The notes: generated by a model not told the origin, from the letters alone. 64,000 nt of DNA from Dasyornis broadbenti (GCA_013397935.1 VZRN01002192.1:317145-381144); one strand, 5' to 3'. Counted from the first letter of the stretch, positions 47,601 to 61,260 are shown. Numbers and translations: made by a program.

Positions 47601-49550
47601 AAGAACGTGTTGTGAAGGAGAATGGGACTTGTGCTGAAAAGTCTCACAGGTGCTCTGGGAATCAATGCTGTCTGGGAATCAAAAATGTCTGTAACAATAA
47701 TAACTAGGGGAACATGGATGTTGACACTGGGAAATGCATGACTGCAGAGGAGGCATGTAGTTGAAAGAAAGGTCTCTTGACTTGCTGGCTTTCTCCTCTG
47801 CCCTGCAGCCTTCCTTCCTCCACTGATCTGTCTCTGCCTGAGTTCTCTTTAAGAACACGTTTACAGGAAAGTAACGGGCAGCTCACCTGTCCCTAGGGAC
47901 TTTTGAAGCCTGGGAAGAGGATACATTTCTAGAATAATATAATTTAGGAACAATGCTTTAAACTGATGCATGTAATTTTTTCTGCTTGACGGCAAAGCAG
48001 AGATCCATCATGGTCATGCTGTAACTAAAACTGGTGCAGCTTATGGAACAGTGAAACCACAGGTATTACCTGTGAAATTCTCACTGCCTAACTGTGTGCA
48101 CAAAAGTGAAGAGACAGTGGTATACAAAATGCTGAAGAATCCATGAATCAGACAATTTTGAAAGGTTAGTGCTTTGAGATCCTCGTGTAAAGATCAAGTC
48201 AACTTTAGCAGAAATGTTAATGCCCCTCATCTGTGAAAGGGCTGTGATTTGCAGAAATCCTGTGGCATCAGAGTGCCAAGTTTTCAGTCTGTTAACTGGA
48301 TTTCGGGCATTGACCAACTGTATCTTGTTAGGATGTTTGAAGTTAATGGATTACAGCTTCTTTATGTGGAAAACTGAACATCAACCCCTAATGTGACAGT
48401 TGTGATCCATATGTGTAGTTTCAGGTGGGATGATATGAGAGAACATGGACTTCAAAAGTTAGATGATGTAGGAAATTATGTAAGTTCGAACTATTCAATG
48501 CATAAATAATTAAATAAATAAAAGGAAAACAACCCTAAGGCAGTACATTTGGCTCTTGGCATATAACTCAACAAAAGGAAACTGGATAAGACCAATAAGA
48601 CCAGCCCCAGATGAACTGAGCTCTTTGTCATCCACATGTTTCTCTTCAGTGTCACATATGGAACAAATAATATAATTTTGTCTGGTTAAGTTAGGTGAGT
48701 TGGCTAAGCTAAAAATCTGGAATGCCATTACAAGTGCATTAGGTTGGTTAGCCACTCAAAAAGGATTTAAAAAATCAGCCTCCTAATGCCCCTTTGTTTG
48801 CTCCCCAGCTCCAAGAAGCCATTTATTTCTTCCTCTAATGCCTAAAGAATTATTTTCACATTCTCGTCGATTAGTACTTCAGTGTGAAACCATTGTCTGC
48901 AATATGAGTTCAGCTGTTATCTACTCCCTAAAAAAAAATTATTTCCACATTTGCTATGTAACAGCCTGACAAACAAATAACACCTGCAGAGGATCATGCT
49001 CAATAAAGAAAGGGAAGAAAAATAGGTGGAAAGCATGAGAATTCCACTAATGCTCAATGATTGATCTTGTTAGTACGCATAGCCTGTCAGAGCGCATTGC
49101 CCCTGCACAAGCACACAGCACTGAAGAACCAGCAGCACGGGAAAGAAATGCATTTCTGTATAGATCACAGTCAGACACCCTCCCCCAGCTTTCTGAGTGG
49201 AGCTTGATTGTCAGCATTATACACACGCTCAGACAATGCTTTCAATAGACGCCGTTTTGGAAGACAATTGCAGAAAGCATGATAACGGGATTTGTCACCC
49301 TGATGTGGCTGCTGTTTCAGCAGGCATTATAATAATGAAAGGAAGTTTTACTAATTGAAAATGTGAATGAAATTCAGCTGTCTTTTTATTTTAATTCTTT
49401 TGGATGAAAGCCAATTAAGATCATCTGTCTAATGCATCTATTCACCCCTACTTCAACAATGTGTCAATTATAATGGATGTCTAATAAACTCAGACTTCCC
49501 AGGACAGAGAGCTGAGCATACAAAACAACTAGTGAGAAATATTAACACAT
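44650..49550. other. Interval without firm genes
   Basis: Two small - strand splice-bounded segments are notable but not phase-linked to neighbours: 46170-46221 (acceptor TTTTTTCCCTTGGGTAATAG, donor ACAG|GTATAG, two frames open) and 47887-47909 (acceptor ATCCTCTTCCCAG, donor ACAG|GTGAGC, 23 bases). The stretch 49250-49480 is AT-rich, repeat-free and has TAAT-type motifs. Confidence 0.3.
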
Positions 49551-49552
49551 AC

Positions 49553-49618
49553 CTGTAAAATATTTTGTTAGGATTGGCCAAACTATTCAAACAGCTGAGC
49601 TTAATTTCTGCAGCATGC
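49553..49618 (-). CDS. Candidate internal coding exon, - strand model (most upstream seen)
   Basis: This is a 66-base segment with an excellent donor (TACAG|GTATGT) and a strong acceptor (GGTTAACTCCTCTTAG). Only phase 2 is open: 21 codons (starts HAAEIKLSCLNS, ends NPNKIFY), leaving in phase 2, the entry phase of 44391-44465. The remaining 5' part of the gene would lie beyond 49.6 kb or outside the window. No convincing upstream exon was found to 64000. Confidence 0.3.
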
Positions 49619-49619
49619 C

Positions 49620-52600
49620 TAAGAGGAGTTAACCTGCACATCCTCATCAGGGGGTGGTGTGGGCACATAAGTGTCCTTCCACAGCTATTCTACCCTAGTG
49701 GTCGTAGGCACATCACGGAACCTCAATATTCAAGGCTATTAGACATCTATTAATTTAAACATTACACAGTGTTTTCGGGACAAATAAGTCTGACAAATAA
49801 GTGTGACATCACCTGTGTGTTTCATCTCATTTCGTCTCTTTACTCGTGTGTTTCTGCCCCCAGAGACATCTGACTCTCTCTAGGGCTCTTCCCACTCACT
49901 AACAAGTGTGGCTCAAAGTGTGAGGGCTTGTGGAGAGAAGCAGATGACGCTCAGCCTGTGTCCATTGTATATACCTTTCAGGTGTTTTGCCGTAGATTAG
50001 TCTGATTGTGTGGACTGAAAGCCTATTAGTAGCATTAAATGCTCTTCTAGAGCTCATCTTACAGCTTGGTTTAATGCATAAATACACCAATTCACATCAT
50101 TCAAGACAGTGCTGCAATGCTAAGCAAGTGCAGTAAATGAAGGCAACTTGCTTCAAAAGGACATGCATGATATAGATGGAAGTGCAACAGTAGAAACAAA
50201 GACGCTCAGAAGAGAACCAGCATGCAGAGGGAGAAGTTAAAAAAATCCTAGTGAAATAAGTGTAAAAATGTGTTTTATCATTGATTAAATACAGTATTAG
50301 CTATAGGTACGGTACACAAATATAGAAGTTCAATATTTACCCCTCTGGCATTATTAGGCCCCTTACAGAAATGGATGTTGGATAAACATTGCAAATGTTT
50401 ATGTAAAAACACTGTCCCTGTAAGATACACTTTCTCACTATGTTAAAAGCCACTTTAAAATTAAGGTCTGTGCTAAACATTAAAGCTTGTCTGTTGCTGT
50501 CACCAGTGCTTCTTCTGTATGCATCTCTGCCACTGCTTTTGATGCTTCCACTGTAGAAGTGTAATGCTGGTCACGATACCAGGAACCTGATTAAACTATC
50601 TTTTAAGAGTGCAGAGTAAAAAACTCAGTAATTTTTGAAACTTTTTTCAAAACAGCTTCACTGAAATTCTTCTGAATTTATTTTTCTGCAGATACTCTTG
50701 ATTATGATTTTAGTGGAAGAAATTCTTTCCTAAAAAAGACACAAACTTTGAATAAAGACTATAGCATGCACATGAACTTCTAACTCATTCATGGCAAGAT
50801 TTTGAGTAGAATAGGCTGAAAAAAGCCTACTAAAATGTTAAACTCATCCAGTCAGGCAACAGAAACTCTTCCCACAGCTTCCTGTTCAACTAGAACAGAC
50901 CAGATACAAAAGAATGAAAATCTTGCACTTGAGTACAGGGAAATCATCTCCAAGCTTAGCATTAATTTAAAATTACTACCCCACAAACCCCTACACATAG
51001 CAAGAACATTCAACAGCCTCATAGATAATTTATAGACAGTATATAAACAGAAATGGGACACAGTGAATTGAATCTACTATAATGAAATTACATGACCAGC
51101 TGTGGGTTCATCAGAAAGCCTTTTTGGCTGCAAACACCACCTATGAGAGCAGAAGATGCTTTGCGAATGATAAGCTCAGAGAGATGAATAAAAAGGCCAA
51201 TACCAGTCACAGCACCTCTAAGTTTAGTGCCTTACTTGTTAGGGAGCTTTTTAACTCAGCTCTTCATGCTATTATTATGTGTTATCATATATTGTGTTAT
51301 TTCAACAGTATTGTGGAATTAAATGTTTCTCCTTTCTGTACCTGTGCATATACTCCCATTGACCTTTCTGTTCTGAACACCTACTTAAATTAATTATTTA
51401 TTAAAACCATTATAAAGGTGAAATATACGGCTTCACAGATGAACTTCTTATTTGCTGATGTGGTGAAAAACTTACTTTGGAAATCACCGTCTAGTTCCAG
51501 CCTCACCTGAATTGTTAGGCATCTGTATTTGTATTCCTTTTCCAGACTTAAAGCATCAGACACTTCCCAAATTGTTAAGCCATATGGTAACCCAGAGTGG
51601 TACTTCCTTAGCTTTTTCTGTTAAAACTGTTTTATCTGCATGGCCCTACCAAATACTCATCTGGTCCTAGATGAACAAAGTTTAAATTCTTACAGAAGAA
51701 AAGTTTGCTTACATTATTTTAAGCAAAGTACAACTTTGATCCTGGGTGTTCTGTACCCTAAGTTCATTGACTGTGCTTTTTGGTTCAAAGAAAGTAAACT
51801 ACCACCAGCTTTTCTTTCAGCTTATCTTTGTGATGGTCACAGCAGTTCAGGCTTTGCAGGTCTGACAGGTAGGAGCATCCCAATGCACTCTGGTATAAAG
51901 CATACCTCACTCTGCTCAGCTGTGCTGTGATAGTACATCGTGTATATGCCCAGCGGGGGAGACTTCCCCAGACACCTGTGGAATAGCTTTATGGAGAAAA
52001 CTCAAAATTCTGGGCAATCCTGGATCTTTTAGGATTAAGGAAAAATTTTTAAGGATTCACATTTTGCATTTAAATCCTTAAAACAGTAATGAAGGTCTTT
52101 AACTCTTTAATTTAGACCCAGTACCTTCTTACGGTAAGGATTTTTTTGGTAGAAGCTTTACAGGACAAGATTTTGATGGAGAAAAATACGCATATCTAGT
52201 ATTTACCAGAGAGCCTGCATCACGAAAAACCACCATCTCTGACATCATAAAAGTTTTGGAGGATCTTGTTTGATACCCTAGTAGGTGTACAGTGCAGGCT
52301 GGCATTACTTGCACTCAGAAGGGGAGATGCAGAGAATGATATGATCTTTTCAGGGCAGTGGGGTGAGAAGATAATCTTGCAGAAGCATTTTGGCTTAATA
52401 TAATATTACATTTCTCAAGTTCAGTGAAAATACCAAAAGCTTTATCATGATTTGGGCAACAGCTTTAGAAATTCATTAGGACTGCTGGAGCTCTGTCTGA
52501 AGGATGTTCTGCAGCGAGACTCTGTACACCTTAAATATAGCCCAGATGTTGGTGTCTGGAAAAAAGCGGAGCCAAGCACTGCATTATGCATGTGAATGAC

Positions 52601-55600
52601 TGATGGGATAGAGACAGAAGGCTGTGAGGAGGACTTGGGACAGGGGAAGTGAAAACCTATGTTTTACCTTCCTTAATCATGACTCCTCACAAGGATGCAT
52701 CACAGAAACAGTCAGACCTGTAATTTACAGATGGTAGGAACTGCTAATAGAAAGGCAAAGAAAGAGAAGTGAGTTTAGAGGAAAAAAGGAAGCAAAGGTG
52801 GTCTGAGTGTGACTCATCACTTGCCTCTGCTGCTCTGAAACCTGGAAGGAAAATAACACAGAGCTTCTAAGGAGTATGTTGTACGAACAGAGCTGAGGAA
52901 GTTAAAGAAAGAAAATATTTCATGATCTTTAAGACGACCATATATAAATCCTCACTGTCTCTGCCAGCAGGCCTTACCAGCTCAGGCCCCACTGCACTAA
53001 AGAAGGACACACAATGTTAGGTAATTTCTGAGTGTGGACACATTTTTTCTGGAAAAGGATTCACTCACACAGGTGCGACAAAGAGAGTGAGAGTTGTTTG
53101 GAAAATGTTGTTGAAGATTTTCACTGGGTACAGTTCACCAAGACCAGATGGTATAAGCCAGTGAAGAGAAATGACTGACAATGGAGGAGAGGCTCTCTGG
53201 AGAGCAATAGCACATAGTGCATCAAATAAGTTTAGAGATGGATAAATGGAGTAGTGGTGAAGGAGGCAAATGTGGGTGGTTTTAGTAAAAGAGAAAAAAG
53301 TATTGTTATCCTAAAAACATGCAAGATGGAAGAGACCAAAAAATGCACCAGATGGAAAGTTTAAGTTTTCATAAGAAAATGAAGGATATGATGGATAGCA
53401 AATATAATGGAGAGCAGGTAAGGAGATGCTGTTATTGCACCAAGTGAAAGGTTTGAAGGAGAACTGCAGGTAAAAGAAGACCCTACGCGTATGGTCAAAG
53501 AAAAAGAAGAGGAAGAAGGTGGAGGGAAGGTATTACTTGTAAGTTTTCCTGCATTAAAAAACTGATGTAGTACATGTGGAGGGAGTGTGTGCAGTACAGT
53601 GTGTAGCTGGAGTGCGGTGTTGGGGTGGCTTTAGGTGCAGAAGTCAAGTGAATGGGATGGAGCTGAAAAGGTAGTAGAGATGAAAAAGTAGAGCAACGAA
53701 TTTGTAAATATCATTAAAAATAAACAGATATGGGGTTTAACCCAGCAAATTAACATTCATGTTATCTCTGAAAACTCTCATACTTATCCTCCCTCAAAAC
53801 TAAGATTTCAAGCCATGTAACTGAGTGCTAAGCACATCTTTCTCAGGTTAAAAACATGCCTGGCCATGGGAATAATTGCTCAGAAGGCAGTTCCCCTATT
53901 CTTGCCCAAAAAAAAAAAAAAAAAATCCATCAAATGAAAGGAAATTTAGTCACTTTCTGGTTTTCCTAAAATAACAAGTTTGTCCACACAAATCTGTGAA
54001 TATTATCTATGATTTATTCAGTATTTATTATCGCGTATGTGAAGTGGAGCCATATGTAGTGATAATGCTTGGTGCAAACAAATAGTATTAAGCATAACAC
54101 TTCAGGAAAGGTGAGGTACTACATGCTATCATGCAAATAAATGCGAAGTTTTAAGGTTAATATTAGGGTTGCACTTGTGAAGATTTTGCTGAATAACCCG
54201 CAGTATGGAATTGTACTTATTGAGAACAGAATTTATCACACTATATTGTATTGCTATTACTGTACAGAGTGGAGAAGTCATTATTTTGCCTTCAATTTTC
54301 CCATCTTATAAGAATACTGTGAAGAGAAAAAAAATGTAAAGTACATTGTTAGGACTTATAACAGATTGTCCAGCTGTGGGGCATTCATTTGTCTTGTCTG
54401 CAAATGCTATTCTAAATTATCTCAAGGATTTGTCTCTGCTACTCTCCTCAGACTGGCTCTGACTTCACCGTCTGTTGCCCATAGACATGCCCTCTGACTG
54501 CATCTGGAAATGCTGTGCAGTAAATGTGGTAACATTTTAATCTGCACTGCCATGCCGGTGAATTTCCAGCCTCTTTTTCAGCAAGATAATGAGTATGGTT
54601 CAAACATTTCTGCATCTGTCCAAAAATGGGGAAGGATTGTGCCATCTTCCTCTAGTATTTGGAAAAGGCAGTTCTGAAGCGCAAACCACCTGCAAATCCT
54701 GGTAGTATAGTCAGGCCTGGAACTTTTGTGGCAAAAATCCAGCTCAGACAACCCAGACCTTTTTGGCCAATTAACCTATTGTTGATCACAGAGCACAGAG
54801 TCCAACTCAGTACATGCCTGTGGCATGTTGGCTCATTTCTGCTGGAAGACAAGTGCCGCTGTAGCTTGATCTCATTCTACAGATGCACCAGTGCTTTCAA
54901 ACCACAGGAACCACAGATGGGGCAAATCTGAAACAGTGACATTTACACCCCTTTGGAAGAAAGAGGCCAGATTTCTAAGGAGCTGTTTCTGTTTTTTCTG
55001 TATTATTCAAGTGTCTCCAGCACCAAAGAGAAATAAATATTCCTGGATCCATCAGTGATCACAGCTCAGGTTACTAGATGAGCACTACTGGCTTAGGTTA
55101 CACAGGAGCGCCTTGGAGAACTCTCTTGCTTTATGTTAGGGGAACTGGCCAAGAACCAGACCTTTTCCATCTCCGATTAGGAGAGCAGGACCTGGGCTCT
55201 GCCCGCTAAATCACGCTCAGGTTGGACATCACGGAAAGGTAAAGTCACTTGCTGTTCCTAGGCACTGCTCCCTGCTGCTGAGGATCAGTGTGAAGACATA
55301 GGTTCTGTGTCTTCTGCTTCTACAGTGGGTGGACCGGTGCAGGAGCTCTTTCAGAAGTTCAGAGGCTACACTTCCTCTCTACTTTCATTTGTATCTTTTT
55401 GCAGTAGCGACTTGTAAGAAATCCAGTTGCATTCAGATATAACACATGCAAATCATATTGGTCCTCCATGAAACAAATCACTGTCTGAGTAGCAGGTCTG
55501 AAGGAGATGGTTGCCTAGATATTTGCACCCCCTAAATCCTCTAACACTCTACCTAAACCACTCTAGTGTCCTGCATTCCCCTTTCCATCTCATTTGTTTG

Positions 55601-57840
55601 TCCCTTACACGTTGGGCTGGGCAAATCATGTGTGTCTTGCAGACCCTGAGCTGAAGGCACATCTTAGCTTCCTCCTGCCTCCTGAATAAAGTTAGGGTGA
55701 AGTTTCTTCTTCAAAAGTCTTATAGAAATACAATTTTTTTAAACCTCAGCCTCTCCAACAGATGCAGCTGAATGTGGCAAATAGGTTTAGAAATTGCTAG
55801 CAAAGAAAGGGAGGAAAACACACGCAGAGACAGGTACAGACAGACACATGTGGCAGCTGCAAAAACTTCATGTCTGCAAGAAACCAGATGGAAAATTACT
55901 TGTTCTGTGCTAAGCGGAGGTTTGTCTTCTCCACCGTATAGCTTGGTTCCTGGGATGCAAAAGAGCAAGAGAGGGAAAAGACACATCTTCAATATAGATG
56001 AGAGATGGTAGGAGGGAGAGGTGCCCCAGGGCTGTCAGCATGGGGCTGCTTAGCAACCCACTGGGCTGGGTTTGTGTCCTCTGTGCTCCAGCTGGGCTGA
56101 CTCGGAAGAATAGGAGGAAAGATAGGGTAAGGTAAGTCTGTATGAGTCCTTCTCTTGCCAGGCTACACTTCTGCATGACCATGGGAGCTGAACGGGGCAG
56201 AAAGTCTGATTTCTAGTTCCAGCTCTTCCTCTCCCCTTCATAGCTTTTTTGATGTGCTGGGTCATTTCAGCTGGAGTTTCAGCAGTCCCTAAAATTGAGA
56301 TACCCTCTTCTTATCCAGCACCTCTAGATGACACTGTAAGACAGATGAAAAATAGAAATTAAATCTCAACACATGTCCCCTTCATATTTATTAATAATTA
56401 ATATCAGATTTTATTTTTATTATTTTAGTGACTTTGTGAAAATAGAAATAATTGTTGCTGATTATTATTTACTTAAGTGATGACAACATGATTAATAATA
56501 CTTCAGCATGGGAAGGACTCACACTGAACAACCTAGAATGGGGAGATATTATCTCTGTTGGTGGCAAAGCTCATAACACACATGCATTGGAAAAATGATA
56601 ACCCACCTGTAGAGGAAGAATGATTAAAGACAAAGATGGATATGGCAACACATAGATAAAGGAGATCAATATTTAGCATATAAAACAACTTAAGAAGCTG
56701 GACCATGAATTCATTCTAACATGTGCAGTCCTTGCAGCGAGGCTGACATACCTGTTATCCACCTGCCCATCATGGCGGGTTCAGGATCTTCCTGTGGAGA
56801 CACATGGACCTAACCACACCTGGAAAAATTCTTCCCTAGTAGACCCCCACTGTCATACACAGTCTCGAATTAAATTCTGACAGTGATTCCTGTATTTAAA
56901 GAGCTACTGAATTACTGAATACTTTTAGCTAAGCTTAGGCCTGTCACCCCCATACATATTTTCCATTACAGCAAGCGTCTTCCAGTGGTCTGCTTTCTGG
57001 GAACAGTAGCCAATGCTAAAAGCCCAATATTTGTGCTCAGTCCTACAGTCTGAAGCTACTCTGCTTCCTGCACCACATCTCCATCTTGTTATCTAGAACA
57101 GAAAATTGTAGAGCTGGTTATCATGTTTCCATATAAGAAGCTGTTGGGTTTTTTTTTGCAAAGAAATTTAATTTCTTAAGATTTTGATAATGAAATTTCA
57201 CTCTGATGCTTTATACATCCAGCCCTTTGGCTGCCCTGTCCTTGCACTCTTACTGCACTTCTCATAACACTTAATATCACACTTTCTTTTCAGAAGGGAT
57301 CATGATGGAGGCAGGTTCAGCTGTGAACCTGGCTCACAGAAGAACAGAAGCATAAAGAGGTAGGACATTATCTACTTTTAAATTTTTTTTTGTCTTGTGA
57401 AAATCACAAATTTAAATTAATTCACTTCTTTGTTTGCCAAAAGGTAAACACTTTACAAATCTGGTTTTACATGTCTGCGAGAAGCACTTTAAAGGAGACA
57501 TTTTCTACATTTACTATCAAACTACTGTCATGTAGCCTGGGATCCTTTGGAGTGCCTTTGGATAACTTCCTTGGTGAAACACAGTCACCTCTATTGCAGC
57601 CATTTCTAATTTTCTTCCCTTGTCCCTTTACCAGTGGCTGCCAAATGGTTCTGCCACCATCCTGGGGTGGAAGCTGAAGTTAAACAAGCTGCTGGGTTGC
57701 CGTCTAGTGACTATTTGGTTCAGTACATGCTCAGCTGTTAGACACAAAATACCCATGAATATCCCAAGAGAGAGAGAGAAAAATTCTACACAGACACATA
57801 TTCTTTCTCTGTTTCTTTTCATTTAATTACATGACAAGAG
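49620..57840. other. Interval without supported genes
   Basis: It contains a 13-base tandem repeat at 49779-49804 (GACAAATAAGTCT then GACAAATAAGTGT), GA-rich DNA at 53480-53530, an 18-base A-run at 53908-53925, octamers at 54131 and 55446, a possible MIR relic at about 55160-55270, and a + strand splice pair at 57294-57359 (66 bases, open only in phase 2). No larger gene structure was seen. Confidence 0.35.
55160..55270 (+). mobile_element. Possible diverged MIR-type SINE
   Basis: AGGAGAGCAGGACCTGGGCT, then CTGCCCGCTAAATCACG, GGTAAAGTCACTTGCTGTTC and CTAGGCACTGC are in MIR order (A box region, CTCTGCC, AAGTCACTT). Weaker than the copy at 44.5 kb. Confidence 0.3.
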
Positions 57841-57989
57841 TTATTGCGTTCAGATTGTGTTTGCTTTTTGGTTGCAAATGCATGGATTAGAGTTACAGTT
57901 TACGACTGTGGTCATGCTAAAGAATATTTCCCTGCCTTCTCTTTGTGTTTCTTCTGCACAAGGTTTCTGTATGTTTCTTCCAGAGATTT

Positions 57990-58450
57990 TTCACGGTAAT
58001 TAGGCCTAATTCTTTAATTGCCTCCCCCTCCAACCCTAAAAATGCTGCTGCTTCCTAGTGACTCTGGATATAACATATGTTGCCGGATATAAACAGGGGG
58101 GGCTATTAACACGGTAATAAATTTGCATGCTCTATAAATTCTTGCATCATTCATAATCTAAAATAAAAAAATGAGTAAAACCCACTTTAATTTGTTGCCT
58201 TTGGACTGACCTCCAACATGTAGATTTATACGGCAGAAAACAGTGTCTTGAAGCTCTCCATTTCCTTAGGCTGGAAAAAAAAGTGCCTTTTTATAATTTT
58301 TTTTAATGGGGTACAGTTGGTTCATCAAGTTTCAGTTTCATTTTGAAATGTGCCCTGGGAGAATGTGCCATAAATGCCAACATATTCAGCATCATGAACT
58401 CAAGATGATATCAGCTTGTTATAGCATTCTGTTGCCAGTGTCTCCTACCA
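57990..58450. promoter_or_regulatory. Candidate conserved regulatory element
   Basis: This repeat-free, AT-rich stretch packs several homeodomain and POU-like motifs: a 14-base palindrome AATTAGGCCTAATT (57998-58011), ACATATGT (58073-58080), a perfect octamer ATTTGCAT (58121-58128), and CTATAAATT. The look is that of an enhancer in a gene desert; conservation cannot be checked here. Confidence 0.3.
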
Positions 58451-59598
58451 GTTTCATTTTTTTAAAAAAAGGAAAAATACAAGGAAAGGTTTAGAGTTTT
58501 TTTTTTTATCACCTCTTCCCTTAGAGGAGCAGAACACAAACTATTATCTTCCGTCCTCATCTTTGGTGCTGTCTTATTGAAAATTCTCAGTCAGGGATCC
58601 TACTAGTGCATTTACTGTTGACCTTAGACAGCAGTAACATGATTTCCTTGCTGACTAAAGAAAATACAATGCTGCAAAGGACATGTATTTTGATTGACAA
58701 GCAATAGGTACATCTGTCTTCAGACTTTCAGATTCTTAAAGATACTGCTGAATAAACCTTGCAGTTGCCATCTTGCAATAAACATCATTCATTCCTCCCA
58801 GAAACACATTCAATTTTAAAAGGAGTTTTGTGTAAAACGACAGCACTAATAAAATGATGAAACATATATTATGGGGCAGAGTCGTAGGCAATGTAAATCA
58901 GTACAAATCAGCTGAAAACAATGGCTACATTTCTGTCTTGTAAAATATGTCCCTTTTATCTTAGTTATATTAGGCAATTTGTTAGAACATGTGATAAAAT
59001 GTGTCTAAATATTATAGGTAGGATATGAAAACATGATAGCTATTTGACGAAGCAGCCCCTGAGACAAAGTGCATTTTTCACCACATCAGAAGTTAGTTCC
59101 CTTGATGAAGATAACAGATAGGTTTGCTCTGTGTAATCCTGGGCATGATCATCTTCCCTACCTAATTTCTTTCTGTTGCTATGCATCATTATCTTAAATA
59201 TTTTTGTAACTATTTCATTACCATTTCCATCCCATTGCTCATTTTTTTATCTCAGTTGTTTTGTCTGACATCATAAAACTGAATATTTATCTTGTGCTCT
59301 CTACAGCCGTTAATAACTAACCTGATGTCAGAAACCACAGCTTTAATAAATACACCCAACCAGATGTATTATTAAGCATTGAGAAGGCACCGTGGTGCCT
59401 CCAGCTTGTACAGAGAAGTAAAGAAGCCTGGGCTGTTCTGAAGAGGCACCTCCAAGAACCAGCTATGATGTTTACTTGCTGACATTTAAAAATAATGGAG
59501 TTGTTTACTCAGTGTATTTTTTTTTTTCCCCTCCAAGCAAGTAACCATAAAAGATCCTGTTAAGGCTTTGGAAACAAAATGGCATTCTGGGACTTTTT

Positions 59599-59645
59599 GC
59601 CCCCTTTTTTTCTTTTTTTTTTTTTTTCCCTTTTTTTCCTTTTCC
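59599..59645 (+). repeat. Polypyrimidine (T-rich) tract
   Basis: Forty-seven bases of T and C (CCCCTTTTTT, T-run, CCC, T-run, CC). Low complexity only. Confidence 0.9.
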
Positions 59646-60299
59646 AAATGTAAAAGTTTATTATTTTTATTGATTGGCCAATTAGAAAAACTGGTGGCAG
59701 CTAACCTGTTAGAATGGAAAGATTTGATTACAGAGCCTTATAAGCAGGCCCTGGCTGAGTCATGAGGAGACATGAAAGGGTACAGTGGCAGTTAAGTCTC
59801 CTGGCACATGAAGGAGTGTAAACCATTGATCACAATACGAAATGCTGAAAACTGAAAAGGAACCCAATTTATTCTAAATAAAACTACTCTGTTCTCCAGT
59901 GACAGATTCCAGAGTCAGACACCAGAGAGGAACTGACAGCAGATGTTTTAGAGCCAAGACACAGAGGGGCTGAGTAATAGTATAGAAAAGAAATTGCTTT
60001 GAACTTCACCCCTGCTTTAAATACTTCAAATCAATAGGGTCACAGAGCTCTTTAATAGAGTGATGAGGTCTTGCCCCAGCAGATCTTCACAGTGACAAGT
60101 TGATGTGCTTCCTAGCAGCAGGGTCATAAAAATTTCAGGCTTCTCTCTGAAAGGGGGCTTTGTATTAGCGAGGTCCATTTGGAGTAACTCCCTTGTATGG
60201 CCGCTCTCAAAAGCTGAGCCCTAATAGTCTACATCTAAATGGGACTGACCTCATGAATTACCTCAAGAAACTTAATCTATAAACTGGCTTCTTCTTATG

Positions 60300-61260
60300 C
60301 AGACTGATGAATTCTTGTTTATTCCTAAATGGCTGTCACAAAACCTATTCATCAAACTCTTAACGGGGAAGAGAGTCTCACATAATCCTGCTTCAAGTGC
60401 GGCACCATTAAATAATCATTAGACTTCATTGCTGGTCTTGAGACCCACTCCAAATCCACAAAGCAAGCTTTTTACCATTCATCAGAACTGCATTTAGATG
60501 AGATTTTGACCTGATAAAAAAGGGTGTTTTTTGTCACTATCAGTTTCATGGCTGTGCTCTTTCTCCTTTCAGAGGCTGTGGTGGGGTTTATTTTTTTTTT
60601 CCCTTTCCTTAACAAAAGTAAAAGAAAATAAAGGCAGATGGCCAACTCTTTCCAATATCCGTTTGCTTTATTTGAGCAGTTTAATGTAGTGAAACAGAGT
60701 GAAATGTTGCTACTTGCTAAATGGTAAACAACACCATTACCCAGAATTCAGCAGCAGACTGATACAAAACAGGGTGCTGGTGATTAATTAAACTGTTGTT
60801 GCAATTGTAATGCATGATACATAATAGATAGTGTGCTGTGTATTTTAAAAGCTTCAGATTAGCAAAGAATAACTTCCTTGCACAGCACATCTCCATTCCA
60901 TGCTGTTAATGCACAAATAATAATAATAAAAAAGGTCATTACTGCTAACTAATAAAAATAATGTCTTTTGATTTTCCTTACCCTATAAACATGTGCTGGA
61001 GAAGTTGCATATTTTGGGGTAGCAGATCACACATCCCTGCAAAAAAAAATGTGGAACTTTTTCTCCCGTCTCTCTTGAATACAAAGGCACAATATTCATT
61101 ATTAATCAATAACAATTAGAATGATCAGCCTGAGCTGCAAAATATGAGGATCTGCTTCTGAGCTGTTATAATTCCAGTTATCATCCTCTCCCTCAAAAGA
61201 GCAAAGTTCATGTTCTGCAAATAACTACAGTGAACACTCTCATTCATGTGGCAAACTCAA
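60300..61260. promoter_or_regulatory. Candidate conserved regulatory stretch
   Basis: Nearly a kilobase has no recognisable repeat and no open frame of note. It is dense in TAAT/ATTA-type sites (GTGATTAATTAAACTG near 60780, TTGTAATGCATGATACATAA near 60807, CTGTTAATGCACAAATAATA near 60902). This pattern is common in deeply conserved non-coding DNA near developmental genes. Inferred only from composition. Confidence 0.27.
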
